DNA of 52,875 bases from an uncultured Anaeroplasmataceae bacterium (GTDB lineage Bacteria; Bacillota_I; Bacilli_A; Acholeplasmatales; Anaeroplasmataceae). The number at the start of each line of letters is the position of its first letter. Position 1 is the first letter of the stretch. The stretch is taken from assembly GCA_934229785.1 (NCBI GenBank), contig CAKQEA010000012.1:1-52875 (forward strand). Reading direction: 5' to 3'. The notes under the pieces are model-generated. The model worked only from the letters and a program-made list of their open reading frames with translations. It was not told the origin of the DNA and searched no databases. Position numbers and translations under genes: made by a program. Shown here piece by piece: positions 25,888 to 34,487 of the stretch.

Positions 25888-27012
25888 TTATCTTGGAAAT
25901 GTTTCTGTATTCATTTTTTTATATCCACCAAAGCTATTAGGATAAGCATAAATTTCATCTGCAAGCTCTTTGCCTAAAAATGCCTTTGTAACCTCATTAG
26001 TTTTTTCTTTCATATCAATATCAGAAAAAATCTCAGGATATGCAATTTTAGCATTAAACCAAGTATTTATTAAAGAAATTTCGATATTAGTATAATAGGC
26101 ATTGTAAGCCATTTGAAGATAAACCTCACCATTTTTCCAAGCCTTCATATTATAAAATACTGATTTATCAGTAATATTTTTTATTGCAGCTGAATCAATA
26201 ATTAAAATATCAACATCATCTGAAATTGTCTCGAATTTTTCTTCATCAATCTTTTGAATACCATCCTTTATTAAACCTGAAACAACATTATTAATTTTAC
26301 AAATATTAAATGGCTCATAATTTTGAACAGTCATTAAATGATTAGTCGTACCCCAATTACCAAGCCCACAAATATAAACTAATTTATCACTTGAAGCATT
26401 TAAAACTCTTTTTTCTATTTCTTCCTTTTCACTTAAAATAAAAGCATTTAAAATACTTGCCTTCTCTTCTAAATTAAAAACTAACCCCAATAAAGAAATA
26501 CTTTTTTTTATATTTTCATCAAAAGCACCATTTGCTCCATAGCGAACTGTTATAACAGGAACACCTAATTGCTCCTGCAAAGCATTTTCCTTATCAACAT
26601 CCTCATATTCAGAAATAACAATATCTGGATTACAGGCTAATATTTTTTCTGGTTCAGCACTTTGGGTCTGAGGACCACCAACACCACATGATGTTAAATT
26701 TTTAAATACCTCCTTATTTGCTATAAAATAAGGTCTAGCTACAGAATCAAAAATCTTTGGTCTTGATTCAAGCATATAGTTATCAATATCTTCTACACCA
26801 CATAATTTATTAACATCACCAATATACGAATACAATCTCAATGCACCAGCACCTATACAAACTACTCGTTCATAGCTTCCCGGATTTATTTCAACTTTTC
26901 TATCAACCATATCAGTGATTGTTGTTATATCATTATTTTTATTATCAGTACAAGATGATAAAAATGTAAATAAAATAAAGCATAATATTGTTGTAAAAAT
27001 TTTCCTTTTCAT
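25888..27012 (-). CDS. iron-complex-type ABC solute-binding lipoprotein
   Basis: 374 residues with signal MKRKIFTTILCFILFTFLSSC; the lipid-anchored Cys follows LSS. The binding-protein fold is visible in TDMVDRKVEINPG, YERVVCIGAGALRLYSYIG, NPDIVISEYEDVD, VITVRYG and DDVDILIIDSAA, all typical of the FepB/BtuF class. It delivers ligand to the FecCD permease encoded beyond the TetR gene. An ATG 12 bases upstream is in frame, but GGGGGA sits four bases before the ATG at 27012, so I start there. A good promoter lies directly upstream. Ligand not determinable. Confidence 0.87.
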   Translation of the reverse strand: MKRKIFTTILCFILFTFLSSCTDNKNNDITTITDMVDRKVEINPGSYERVVCIGAGALRLYSYIGDVNKLCGVEDIDNYMLESRPKIFDSVARPYFIANKEVFKNLTSCGVGGPQTQSAEPEKILACNPDIVISEYEDVDKENALQEQLGVPVITVRYGANGAFDENIKKSISLLGLVFNLEEKASILNAFILSEKEEIEKRVLNASSDKLVYICGLGNWGTTNHLMTVQNYEPFNICKINNVVSGLIKDGIQKIDEEKFETISDDVDILIIDSAAIKNITDKSVFYNMKAWKNGEVYLQMAYNAYYTNIEISLINTWFNAKIAYPEIFSDIDMKEKTNEVTKAFLGKELADEIYAYPNSFGGYKKMNTETFPR

Positions 27013-27035
27013 ATTTTCCCCCATTATTCCTTTTC

Positions 27036-27064
27036 ATTATACAAAATATCCAATTTTATTGCAA
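27036..27064 (-). promoter_or_regulatory. sigma-A type promoter of the binding-protein gene
   Basis: On the minus strand TTGCAA (27059-27064), a 17-base spacer and TATAAT (27036-27041) lie 24 bases before the ATG at 27012. This gives the binding protein a transcript separate from its permease and ATPase. Confidence 0.65.
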
Positions 27065-27102
27065 CATTTCAATAATTTTGTTCGATATTTTTTATAAATA
27101 AC

Positions 27103-27148
27103 AAAACACAGTGTATTTTTATGTGTTAAATTATATACACTTTGTTTT
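27103..27148. repeat. inverted repeat upstream of the binding-protein promoter
   Basis: AAAACACAGTGTAT (27103-27116) and ATACACTTTGTTTT (27135-27148) are inverted copies with one mismatch, separated by 18 bases and lying 39 bases upstream of the -35 box. No T-run follows in either direction, so a regulator site is more likely than a terminator. Confidence 0.4.
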
Positions 27149-27158
27149 AAAATATAAG

Positions 27159-27206
27159 AAAAAAAGATATCATAATTATCACATATACTGAAATAATTAT
27201 GATATC
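27159..27206 (-). terminator. terminator of the FtsX-type ABC unit
   Basis: GATATCATAATTAT (27166-27179) pairs perfectly over 14 bp with 27193-27206. The minus strand runs into a T7 stretch (27159-27165). It begins six bases after the stop of the 27212 gene. Confidence 0.8.
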
Positions 27207-27211
27207 CTTGT

Positions 27212-28285
27212 TTAAAAATCTTTTGTAAATATGCCTTTGCTATTTACTATCTTTTTAGAGTTATTAAAGCATATTAATAAAATTGAAATAACAAACAAAA
27301 ACAAATTAATAAATACAATATACCAGGGAAAATTTGATAAATATTTATAATTATATAATATGCTCTTAAATTGTGATGGAATTAAAAAGAAATATAACTT
27401 ATTCAAATTAATAAATAATGATATTATCCATACACTAATATAAGCCAAAATCATTCCAACAAATGAAAGAGTAAAACCATACATTGATTCTACCACAATT
27501 AACTTATTTCTACTTAAACCATTTAAATTTAACATTGCTAATAATTTTTTACTTTGGTTTAATGACATAATTAATGAATTAGCAAAAAATCCAATTGAAG
27601 ATATAAATAATATAACAGACACCAAAATGGAGAAAACAACAATATATGTTCCATATTTATGATATGACAAAAACATATCATAATCATAATGATCAACAAG
27701 TATATTTAAAGAATCTAATTGAGAAAATAGTTTTTTAATATTTTTGTAGGTACCTGTTACAGCTTCCGAATAGATTAAAACTACATTTTTAATTTTTAAA
27801 TCAAAAGGTAAATAGTTAATATTTCCAATATACTTATCAAAATCACTAGATTCATAAGTACCACTTACTATATACTCAATATCATTATATTTAACTATAT
27901 CGCCAATTTTTAAATTTGTTTTTTCTTTTACAAGAAGCTCATGTGACGAACTTGGTAAAACACCACCAGTTATGATAAAATCATCCTCTTTTTCAAAATC
28001 AATATACAAAGCAAAATTTGATTCAGCAATTATTCTTGAGGCATTGTATTTTTTTCCATATTCAATCATCAGACTATTGTTATTAGAAACAGATATCATT
28101 AATGGTTTTTCGTGCAAGTATTTATTTTCTATGTTCATCATATTATTATAATAAGTAAAACCAATATACATACATCCCATCGTTAGTATTGATAATAAAA
28201 AACAAATAATCATGCTTAATAAGCTTCTCTTTTTATCTTTCTTAAATAATATATATGAATATTTAAAATAATCAGTTAATTTCAT
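27212..28285 (-). CDS. FtsX/MacB-type ABC permease B
   Basis: A 357-residue membrane protein built as one N-terminal span (about 20-42), an extracellular domain of about 160 residues, and three C-terminal spans (about 210-235, 262-288 and 318-342). This is the MacB/FtsX layout of mechanotransmission ABC systems. It is the last gene of the unit and lies 18 bases behind its ATPase. It probably pairs with the larger permease encoded upstream. The extracellular domain (for example GGVLPSSSHELLVKEK, KIGDIVKYND) resembles the MacB periplasmic core seen in these permeases. Cargo unknown. Confidence 0.8.
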   Translation of the reverse strand: MKLTDYFKYSYILFKKDKKRSLLSMIICFLLSILTMGCMYIGFTYYNNMMNIENKYLHEKPLMISVSNNNSLMIEYGKKYNASRIIAESNFALYIDFEKEDDFIITGGVLPSSSHELLVKEKTNLKIGDIVKYNDIEYIVSGTYESSDFDKYIGNINYLPFDLKIKNVVLIYSEAVTGTYKNIKKLFSQLDSLNILVDHYDYDMFLSYHKYGTYIVVFSILVSVILFISSIGFFANSLIMSLNQSKKLLAMLNLNGLSRNKLIVVESMYGFTLSFVGMILAYISVWIISLFINLNKLYFFLIPSQFKSILYNYKYLSNFPWYIVFINLFLFVISILLICFNNSKKIVNSKGIFTKDF

Positions 28286-28303
28286 AATTTCACCTATAAT
28301 ACT

Positions 28304-28966
28304 TTATGTAATTATTCCATCTTTTAATAATAGTACCTTATCAGCATATTTATACGCATCCTCTTTACTATGAGTAACTAAAACAACTGTTTTCCCACTT
28401 AAAACAATTTCTTTAAGAATCGATAATATATCTTGACCAGTCTCATAATCAAGTTGGCCAGTTGGTTCATCAGCTAAAATTATACTAGGATTTGTAACAA
28501 GTGCACGAGCAATGCATACTCTTTGTTTTTCACCACCAGATAATTTAATCGTTTTCTCATTAGCTTTTGCTAAAATTCCAAGTTTATTTAAAATTTCATT
28601 AGCAATTTTGTTCCTATCACATAATTTAACACCCCTTATTGCAAGTGGCATTGTTACATTGTCAATAACTGATAACGAAGGTTCTAGGAAAAATGTTTGA
28701 AAAATAAAACCTATTTTTTCATTTCTAAATTTAGATAATTCAATTTCATTTAACTTTGTGACATCAATATCCTCAATAAAAATTGAACCAGAATCTGTTT
28801 TTTCTAGTGTTCCAATTAAATTCAAAATTGTTGATTTTCCACTACCACTTCTTCCCAAAATTGCTGTAAATTTTTGAGTTTCAATTTCTAAATTAAAATT
28901 ATTAAAAATAACTAATGGATTTGTATTTTTATTAAACACCTTACAAATATTATTTAATTTAATCAT
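28304..28966 (-). CDS. ABC ATPase, MacB/LolD family
   Basis: A 220-residue ATPase with Walker A GRSGSGKST (about 38-46), Q-loop FIFQTFFLEPSL, signature LSGGEKQRVCIARAL, Walker B IILADEPTGQLD and switch His VLVTHS. All are typical of the subfamily that drives FtsX-type permeases. It lies between the two permease genes and starts beside the stop of the larger one, so the three products would assemble as one complex of two different permeases and an ATPase dimer. Confidence 0.92.
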   Translation of the reverse strand: MIKLNNICKVFNKNTNPLVIFNNFNLEIETQKFTAILGRSGSGKSTILNLIGTLEKTDSGSIFIEDIDVTKLNEIELSKFRNEKIGFIFQTFFLEPSLSVIDNVTMPLAIRGVKLCDRNKIANEILNKLGILAKANEKTIKLSGGEKQRVCIARALVTNPSIILADEPTGQLDYETGQDILSILKEIVLSGKTVVLVTHSKEDAYKYADKVLLLKDGIIT

Positions 28967-28968
28967 AT

Positions 28969-30537
28969 CTAGTTAATCCTCATTTTCTTAATTAGGTTAG
29001 TATATCTATGGACAATCGTTATACTTATTAAGCATATTAAAATGTAAATAATTATTATAGGAATTATTATACTTAGAATATATAAATATATTGGTATGTT
29101 AAAATTAAATATTCCTCTAAATTGTGAAACATAAATTTTATTTAAAAAAAATGACGTTACTATTTCAATTGGAATTAGTATCAAAACTGTAATTAAAATA
29201 GACTTTAAATAATCAAGAGAATTTTTAATAAGATATATTTTCCTTAAATCTTTTTTATCTAACCCAAGATAATTCATTATTGCAAAAAATTCAATATTTG
29301 ATTGTAATGAATAATCCATTATTCTTATTGTATTTAAAAAAACAAGTAATAAAATAACTAATACTAATATATAAATAATAATTTTAATAAATTCAAAATA
29401 TGGATAGAAAAAGAAATATGACTTTAAATCAGCATTTGTTATATAACTAACACTACCATTTAAAATATATTCATTTTCACAAATATTAATAAAATTATAT
29501 GCATCATTTATAGATTTTAACTGAACTATATGCTTTAAATCTTTACTATTATTTAAATTGCATAGCAATTGTACTTTATCATCGTTTTCCTTTAATTTTG
29601 AAGGCAAATCACAACTAAAACAATATTTGTCAAAATTTATATGTTCATTATCTTTTTCATCAATATATGAATAGTAACAATATTCGTATTTTTTAACAGA
29701 ATTAGCTGATACCCAAAAATTAGAATTAGATTTAATCAAGTATTCTTTAAACGTTACATCACAATCAGTGAATCTGCTTGGACATAAATAAATATTTGAG
29801 TTGAAAACACCAACTATGTTAAAATCTTTAAAGACATAATAATATTGATTTAATATCTCATTTGTTTCATCATTAAATTCTTCATCAATAATATGTCCAT
29901 ACTTTATACTTCCAAATGGCAATTGATTGTAAAATGAAATTTTTTTACCAATAACACTACTATAATCATCAATTCCAAAATAATCTAATAAATAACTTGA
30001 AATCATTATTTCTTTTTCTTTACCTGTTAATTTATTTCCTGCAAGTATTAAATCCCCAAGATTATTCTTTTTCATATAATTCTTTTCTGATTCAAGATAA
30101 AATGAATCATCATAAAAACAAGTAATTGTTTGTGCTAATATCTTATATTCCAAATTTTCATAGCCATATTTATATATATCCTTATATATTTTTTCATGCC
30201 CATCAATAGTTATAACAGGATATGATACATCTTTAACATTAAAGCCATCTTTTGTAGTATTGAATGCTACCCCATTTTCAGAATAATATACTTTCTCCTC
30301 GATATATTGTGAATTATTAGTTATAAATTCATTGTTATTAAATAAATCTAATTTAACTGATTCAACATTATGATTTGAATTAATAGATGTTTCAATATAC
30401 ATAATTAAACTAGCAAAAATCAAAAATATTGATAGAAGCATACATGAAATAACAAAGCCAAAGATTGTACTTCTTATTTCACTTTTTTTACCTATACTTA
30501 TTTTTTTCGAATAATACATACAATCTTTAAACTTCAT
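28969..30537 (-). CDS. FtsX/MacB-type ABC permease A with large extracellular domain
   Basis: 522 residues: one span near 28-50, an extracellular domain of about 330 residues (about 52-380), and three closing spans (about 383-408, 438-462 and 482-508). The outer domain is rich in Tyr, Asn and Asp and holds several Cys (YLCPSRFTDCD, YCFSCDL, NICEN) that could form disulphides. I do not recognise this domain. It is encoded between the secreted protein and the ATPase, so it is the subunit most likely to meet the secreted protein outside the cell. Confidence 0.78.
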   Translation of the reverse strand: MKFKDCMYYSKKISIGKKSEIRSTIFGFVISCMLLSIFLIFASLIMYIETSINSNHNVESVKLDLFNNNEFITNNSQYIEEKVYYSENGVAFNTTKDGFNVKDVSYPVITIDGHEKIYKDIYKYGYENLEYKILAQTITCFYDDSFYLESEKNYMKKNNLGDLILAGNKLTGKEKEIMISSYLLDYFGIDDYSSVIGKKISFYNQLPFGSIKYGHIIDEEFNDETNEILNQYYYVFKDFNIVGVFNSNIYLCPSRFTDCDVTFKEYLIKSNSNFWVSANSVKKYEYCYYSYIDEKDNEHINFDKYCFSCDLPSKLKENDDKVQLLCNLNNSKDLKHIVQLKSINDAYNFINICENEYILNGSVSYITNADLKSYFFFYPYFEFIKIIIYILVLVILLLVFLNTIRIMDYSLQSNIEFFAIMNYLGLDKKDLRKIYLIKNSLDYLKSILITVLILIPIEIVTSFFLNKIYVSQFRGIFNFNIPIYLYILSIIIPIIIIYILICLISITIVHRYTNLIKKMRIN

Positions 30538-30557
30538 AAGCTATTCTCTCACTTTCA

Positions 30558-31181
30558 TTACTTCCATAAAGAATCTACATTAGCATTTTTTACATACATA
30601 AGTGAATCATTCTTTTTAGTTTCAAAAGAAGTGCAAAGTTGAACTTCAACATTACCAACCAACCAATCATCGCTAAATAAACCATTGGCAGAAAAACAAA
30701 TTGAAAATTGTGTTGAACATAATGCAGTTCCAGTAAATTCAGCGTAAAATTCATATCTTTTAAATGACGTATCTTTGTAACCACTTCCATGTTCAAATTT
30801 TGTTATAGGTTTAACCAAATTTCCTTTTGCTGTTTCATCAGTATTAATCAAATATATTTCTTGATATCCATCATCAATTTCTTTCATTGTTATTTGAAAA
30901 ATAACAACAATAGTTCTGTAAGCACCACGATATAAACCTTCTTGACTTAAACCAAAATCTGTAACATCCACAACAACCCCAAGAAGCCTTCCAGCATCAG
31001 TTACTTTGTAAAGTCTAACAGCATCACCACTATCACTTGCAAAATTTGAATAAAATCCTTTACTTGACTCTATTTTTTTGTGTCCCCAGTCTTTATCAAT
31101 AGATACACAACCATTTATATAATTTGAAGCTTCAACATTAAAACTAGACATTAAACACATTGAAATCATAATAAATAGCAT
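30558..31181 (-). CDS. secreted protein of the ABC unit, unassigned; signal peptide cut by a stop codon
   Basis: A predicted exported protein of about 207 residues from ATG 31181. The Sec-type hydrophobic stretch ends in NVEAS-N, a likely cleavage site near residue 19. The mature part has several aromatic residues, a VYI/VVDVTD core and two Cys (TALCSTQFSIC) and closes in NVDSLWK. I recognise no family. The natural start is one step earlier: ATG at 31208 with GGTGGG before it encodes M-K-K, then TAA (31197-31199), then L-L-F-I-S in frame into this gene. Without that stop the signal peptide would be perfect (MKK-x-LLFISMLFIM). So it is freshly broken, or translation restarts at 31181. Confidence 0.6.
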   Translation of the reverse strand: MLFIMISMCLMSSFNVEASNYINGCVSIDKDWGHKKIESSKGFYSNFASDSGDAVRLYKVTDAGRLLGVVVDVTDFGLSQEGLYRGAYRTIVVIFQITMKEIDDGYQEIYLINTDETAKGNLVKPITKFEHGSGYKDTSFKRYEFYAEFTGTALCSTQFSICFSANGLFSDDWLVGNVEVQLCTSFETKKNDSLMYVKNANVDSLWK

Positions 31182-31208
31182 TGATATAAATAATAATTAT
31201 TTTTTCAT

Positions 31209-31549
31209 ATAGCCCACCCGTATCTAAATTTTATTATTATAAATATGCAATATACTTAAAAGAAAAAAATAATTTTTAATTTATCTTAACTTAATACCTT
31301 ATCATATGTAGGTAAAAACAAATATAATTTAATTTACAATAAATTACACTTTTTAAGTCATTTATTGATAATTATACTATATACTATAAAATTCATAAAT
31401 AAATAAAATTAACTTTTTAAAAAAATAATTTTGATTGAATCATTTTAAATAAAACATGTTGAAACCAAAATATTTATTTTGTTTTTATCTTAAAATAATC
31501 TTTATTAATATAATTTTCTTCTGTAATGTTGTCTTGATTTATCAATTAA
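31209..31549. other. intergenic region, AT-rich
   Basis: About 340 bases between the start of the secreted-protein gene and the end of the Fic gene. On the minus strand a TATAAT (near 31232-31237) could serve the secreted-protein unit, but its -35 is poor (TTCTTT). I see no RNA gene, coding frame or strong terminator in the rest. Confidence 0.35.
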
Positions 31550-32734
31550 TCATAGTTCTGTTCCTTCTTCTAATATAGTAATATACTCATCATACTTATA
31601 CGTTACATATCTTTGTTTATTTGAAATTTTAGATATTATATTCAAATCTAATAGTTCATTTATTATTTTAGAAATAGTTGGTTTTGACATACCTAAAGCA
31701 TCTTTTAAATCAGTCGAATCAAAATAAGGATGATTATAAATATAGTTCATTGTATCAAATAAATTTGTTTTATTTTTATATTGTGAATTAATAATTTTTT
31801 CATTATTTTGATTAATTAATCTAATAATTTTCTCAATTGCATCAATTGAATTATTAGCCATTTCAATAACACCATTTAAAAAAAACTTAATCCACTCTTC
31901 ATATTTTCCCTTAAATCTAACATCCATTAAAAGTCCATAGTATTCTGTTCTATTTTGCTTAAAATATAGACTTAAATATAATAGAGGATATTGTAAATAA
32001 TCGTTATTCTTCAGCCATAAAGGAATTAACAATCTACCAAGTCTTCCATTTCCATCTAAAAAAGGATGAATTGTTTCAAATTGATAATGAATTAAAGCTA
32101 TTTGAATGAGTGGCTCTACATTTATCTTTTCATTCATATATATTTCTAAATTATTTAATGCTTCCTTCATTTTATCTATAGATGGGGGAACAAATGTTGC
32201 ATTAGACAATGTACATCCACTTGGACCAATCCAATTTTGAGAATGTCTGATTTCTCCTGGATTTTTCATCTCGCCTCGTACTCCCTTTAAAAGAACTTTA
32301 TGTAATTCTTTTAAATATCTTATTGATATTGGCAATTTTTCTAATAATTCAATTCCATAATTTAAAGCGTGAATATAATTTACAACATCTTCTGTTTCCT
32401 TTCTTTTTTCACCATCAATTTTATTTAATTGCAAAACATCAGATAATGAGGCTTGTGTTCCTTCAATCTGCGATGATAAAAGAGCTTCTTTTTCAACATA
32501 TTTTGAAATAAAAATATCCTTATTTGGCAAGTTTATAGCAATTCCATCTAATTTTCCTAAATACTTGTTTGCTTCAGTTAACAAATAAATCATTTCACTA
32601 TCATAATTAATCTCAATTTCATCCAATGGCATTGGAACAAAACAATCATAATCACTTTGTACGTGATAAAGAGTTCCAGCCCTTTTTGAAAACAATTTCA
32701 AAATAACACATCCTTTACTTATAATTAAATGCAT
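31550..32734 (-). CDS. Fic-family AMP-transferase with inhibitory helix and winged-helix C-terminus
   Basis: 394 residues. Order: Fic_N domain (about 30-110) with the inhibitory motif SSQIEG, whose Glu blocks ATP binding in resting Fic enzymes; the Fic core with the full catalytic HPFLDGNGRLGR (about 220-231); and a C-terminal winged helix (ALGMSKPTISKIINELLDLN) of the kind that binds DNA. Such proteins transfer AMP to a target protein and may repress their own gene. The ATG at 32734 lacks a ribosome binding site. A TTG at 32701 (L-K-L-F-S-K-R) has AAAGGA nine bases before it and may be the true start. Upstream lies a repeat array. Confidence 0.87.
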   Translation of the reverse strand: MHLIISKGCVILKLFSKRAGTLYHVQSDYDCFVPMPLDEIEINYDSEMIYLLTEANKYLGKLDGIAINLPNKDIFISKYVEKEALLSSQIEGTQASLSDVLQLNKIDGEKRKETEDVVNYIHALNYGIELLEKLPISIRYLKELHKVLLKGVRGEMKNPGEIRHSQNWIGPSGCTLSNATFVPPSIDKMKEALNNLEIYMNEKINVEPLIQIALIHYQFETIHPFLDGNGRLGRLLIPLWLKNNDYLQYPLLYLSLYFKQNRTEYYGLLMDVRFKGKYEEWIKFFLNGVIEMANNSIDAIEKIIRLINQNNEKIINSQYKNKTNLFDTMNYIYNHPYFDSTDLKDALGMSKPTISKIINELLDLNIISKISNKQRYVTYKYDEYITILEEGTEL

Positions 32735-32824
32735 TATATTTAAGTAAATTATATAAGCATTTCCTTTACTTATAATTTAGTATATCATATTTAAGTTAAT
32801 ATTATAAGTGTTTTTTTACTTAAA
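32712..32824. repeat. 51-bp tandem repeat with alternating operator-like motifs
   Basis: A 51-base unit beginning CCTTTACTTATAATT occurs at 32712-32762 and 32763-32813, with a third partial start at 32814. Within it TTTACTTA and its complement form TTTAAGT alternate every 25-26 bases: 32714, 32739, 32765, 32790 and 32815. Such spacing puts all five sites near the same face of the helix if the protein wraps the DNA. It covers the promoter side of the Fic gene, so binding by the Fic winged helix is the natural guess. Confidence 0.6.
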
Positions 32825-32922
32825 TTCAAAAAATGTAATTATAGTTAAAATTATTTTTTAGTTAAACTATAAATTTTTAATTAACAATTTTCTCTTGTCC
32901 CCCTATTTTTTAATTACAAGTC

Positions 32923-32955
32923 AAAAAAGTGATCTCAATTATACTTGAAATCACT
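32923..32955 (-). terminator. terminator of the rlmD unit
   Basis: AGTGAT-C-TCAA (32928-32938) pairs with TTGA-A-ATCACT (32945-32955) with one mismatch. The minus strand then has a T6 run (32923-32928). It lies eight bases after the rlmD stop codon. Confidence 0.7.
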
Positions 32956-32962
32956 CATATAG

Positions 32963-34474
32963 TTATCTTTTATACTTTTTATTAGGAATTCTTCCTGTTC
33001 TTTCATAGTTATCTTCACGCATCATTTCAATATCTGCTTTAGGAATAACTCTTAGTTTATTATTTTTTTTATAATTATTTTTACTATTTAAAGCTTCTAA
33101 TACATTGCCACCATTTTTACTAATTTTTGCTAAATTCTCAAGTGAAGAAAGTTCATCATCTAAAGATAAAATTGCAATATTTTCTGTATGAATTGTACGG
33201 GGGAACATATCTACTGCAGTTATACTTTCAAGTAAATAATCATTTTCAAAGAATTGATATAAATCTCTTTTCAATGTTATTGGATTACATGAGACATAAA
33301 CAACCTTTCTTGGCTTTAAATATTTAATTGCATTAATAAATTGTTTTGTTGAACCATCTCTTGGTGGATCCATAATAACAACATCAACCTTATCTCTATT
33401 TTTAGCAAGATTTGTCATATAATTAGTTGCATCATCAGCGATAAACTCAATATTTGTTATGTTGTTTAACTTTGCATTAATTTTGGCATCCATTATTGCA
33501 CCCTTATTTAATTCAACACCAATTACCTTTTTTGCATATTTTGAAGCAAATATAGAAATTGTACCAACACCACAATACGCATCAATTACTAGATCATTTT
33601 TAGTAATATTTGCCTTACTTAAAGCTAATTCATATAGTTTTTTCATACCAATTGTATTTATTTGAAAAAAAGATTTAGATGATATTTTAAATTTATAATC
33701 TCCAACCATTTCATAAATATATCCTGGACCATAAAGTATTTTTTCTTTATCACCTAAAACAATTGATGTATCTCTAGAATTAAAATTTTGAACAATTGTT
33801 TTAATACCTAATTCTTCCTTTGGTATTGATTTTAAAACATTATTTCTTCCAGGAAAAAATTCACCATTTGTTACCAAAACAACCATTGCTTCCTTTGAAT
33901 TAAAGCCATATCTTACATAAATATGACGAATAATTCCTGTTCTTGTTGCCTCATCATATGGAGCTATTTTATTTTTAGTTAAAGCATTACTTACTGCCTT
34001 AATTATTTCATTGGCCTTATTAGCCTGAAGCATACAACCATCAACCGTAACAAGCTTGTGAGAATAATCCTCATATAAGGCCGCAACTACCTTTTTAGAT
34101 TTTGAAAGCTTATATGTCATTTGACATTTATTTCTATAATGAAGATAATCAAAGCTTGGAGTAATCTCAATTTCATCTTTTAAATGAAAGCTCTTAAATA
34201 AATCATTTAGATATTCCTTTTTTAATTTTAATTCATAATCATAATTAATATGCTGAAACTGACATCCACCACATTCATTTTGATATGGACAGCCATTATA
34301 TATTCTTTCCTTAGATGGAGTATTTATTTCCTTTAGTGAAGGGTATTTAGTATCTGTTGTTACGGTTATATCCTCATTATTTATAACACCATGAATAAGA
34401 TATTTTTTATCCTTAATTACAACCTCACAATCTGGAATATAAGAAACCTTAACATTTTTAAATTTGTAATCCAT
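32963..34474 (-). CDS. rlmD: 23S rRNA (uracil-C5)-methyltransferase, RlmD/TrmA family
   Basis: 503 residues. Methylates a uracil of 23S rRNA using SAM. A 4Fe-4S site is formed by CPYQNECGGC (about 62-71) and a Cys further on (TVDGCML). The catalytic domain has FFQINT, the SAM site IDAYCGVGTISIFA (about 285), MDPPRDG and the nucleophile motif VYVSCNP. A C-terminal tail of about 70 residues is rich in Lys, Asn and Arg and is not part of the catalytic core. A TRAM domain lies at the N-terminus in shortened form. The exact base (1939 or 747) cannot be told. It is 13 bases behind the ABC-F gene. Confidence 0.9.
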   Translation of the reverse strand: MDYKFKNVKVSYIPDCEVVIKDKKYLIHGVINNEDITVTTDTKYPSLKEINTPSKERIYNGCPYQNECGGCQFQHINYDYELKLKKEYLNDLFKSFHLKDEIEITPSFDYLHYRNKCQMTYKLSKSKKVVAALYEDYSHKLVTVDGCMLQANKANEIIKAVSNALTKNKIAPYDEATRTGIIRHIYVRYGFNSKEAMVVLVTNGEFFPGRNNVLKSIPKEELGIKTIVQNFNSRDTSIVLGDKEKILYGPGYIYEMVGDYKFKISSKSFFQINTIGMKKLYELALSKANITKNDLVIDAYCGVGTISIFASKYAKKVIGVELNKGAIMDAKINAKLNNITNIEFIADDATNYMTNLAKNRDKVDVVIMDPPRDGSTKQFINAIKYLKPRKVVYVSCNPITLKRDLYQFFENDYLLESITAVDMFPRTIHTENIAILSLDDELSSLENLAKISKNGGNVLEALNSKNNYKKNNKLRVIPKADIEMMREDNYERTGRIPNKKYKR

Positions 34475-34487
34475 AAATTACACCACC

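Noticed and set aside
27103..27148. Second terminator for the ABC unit
   Set aside because: No T-run follows on either strand, and a strong terminator already lies at 27159-27206.
30590..30796. 68-codon minus-strand frame inside the secreted-protein gene
   Set aside because: Overlaps in another frame, no ribosome binding site; the larger frame has a signal peptide and operon context.
32712..32824. CRISPR array
   Set aside because: The 51-bp units are near-identical throughout with no unique spacers, and no cas genes are near.
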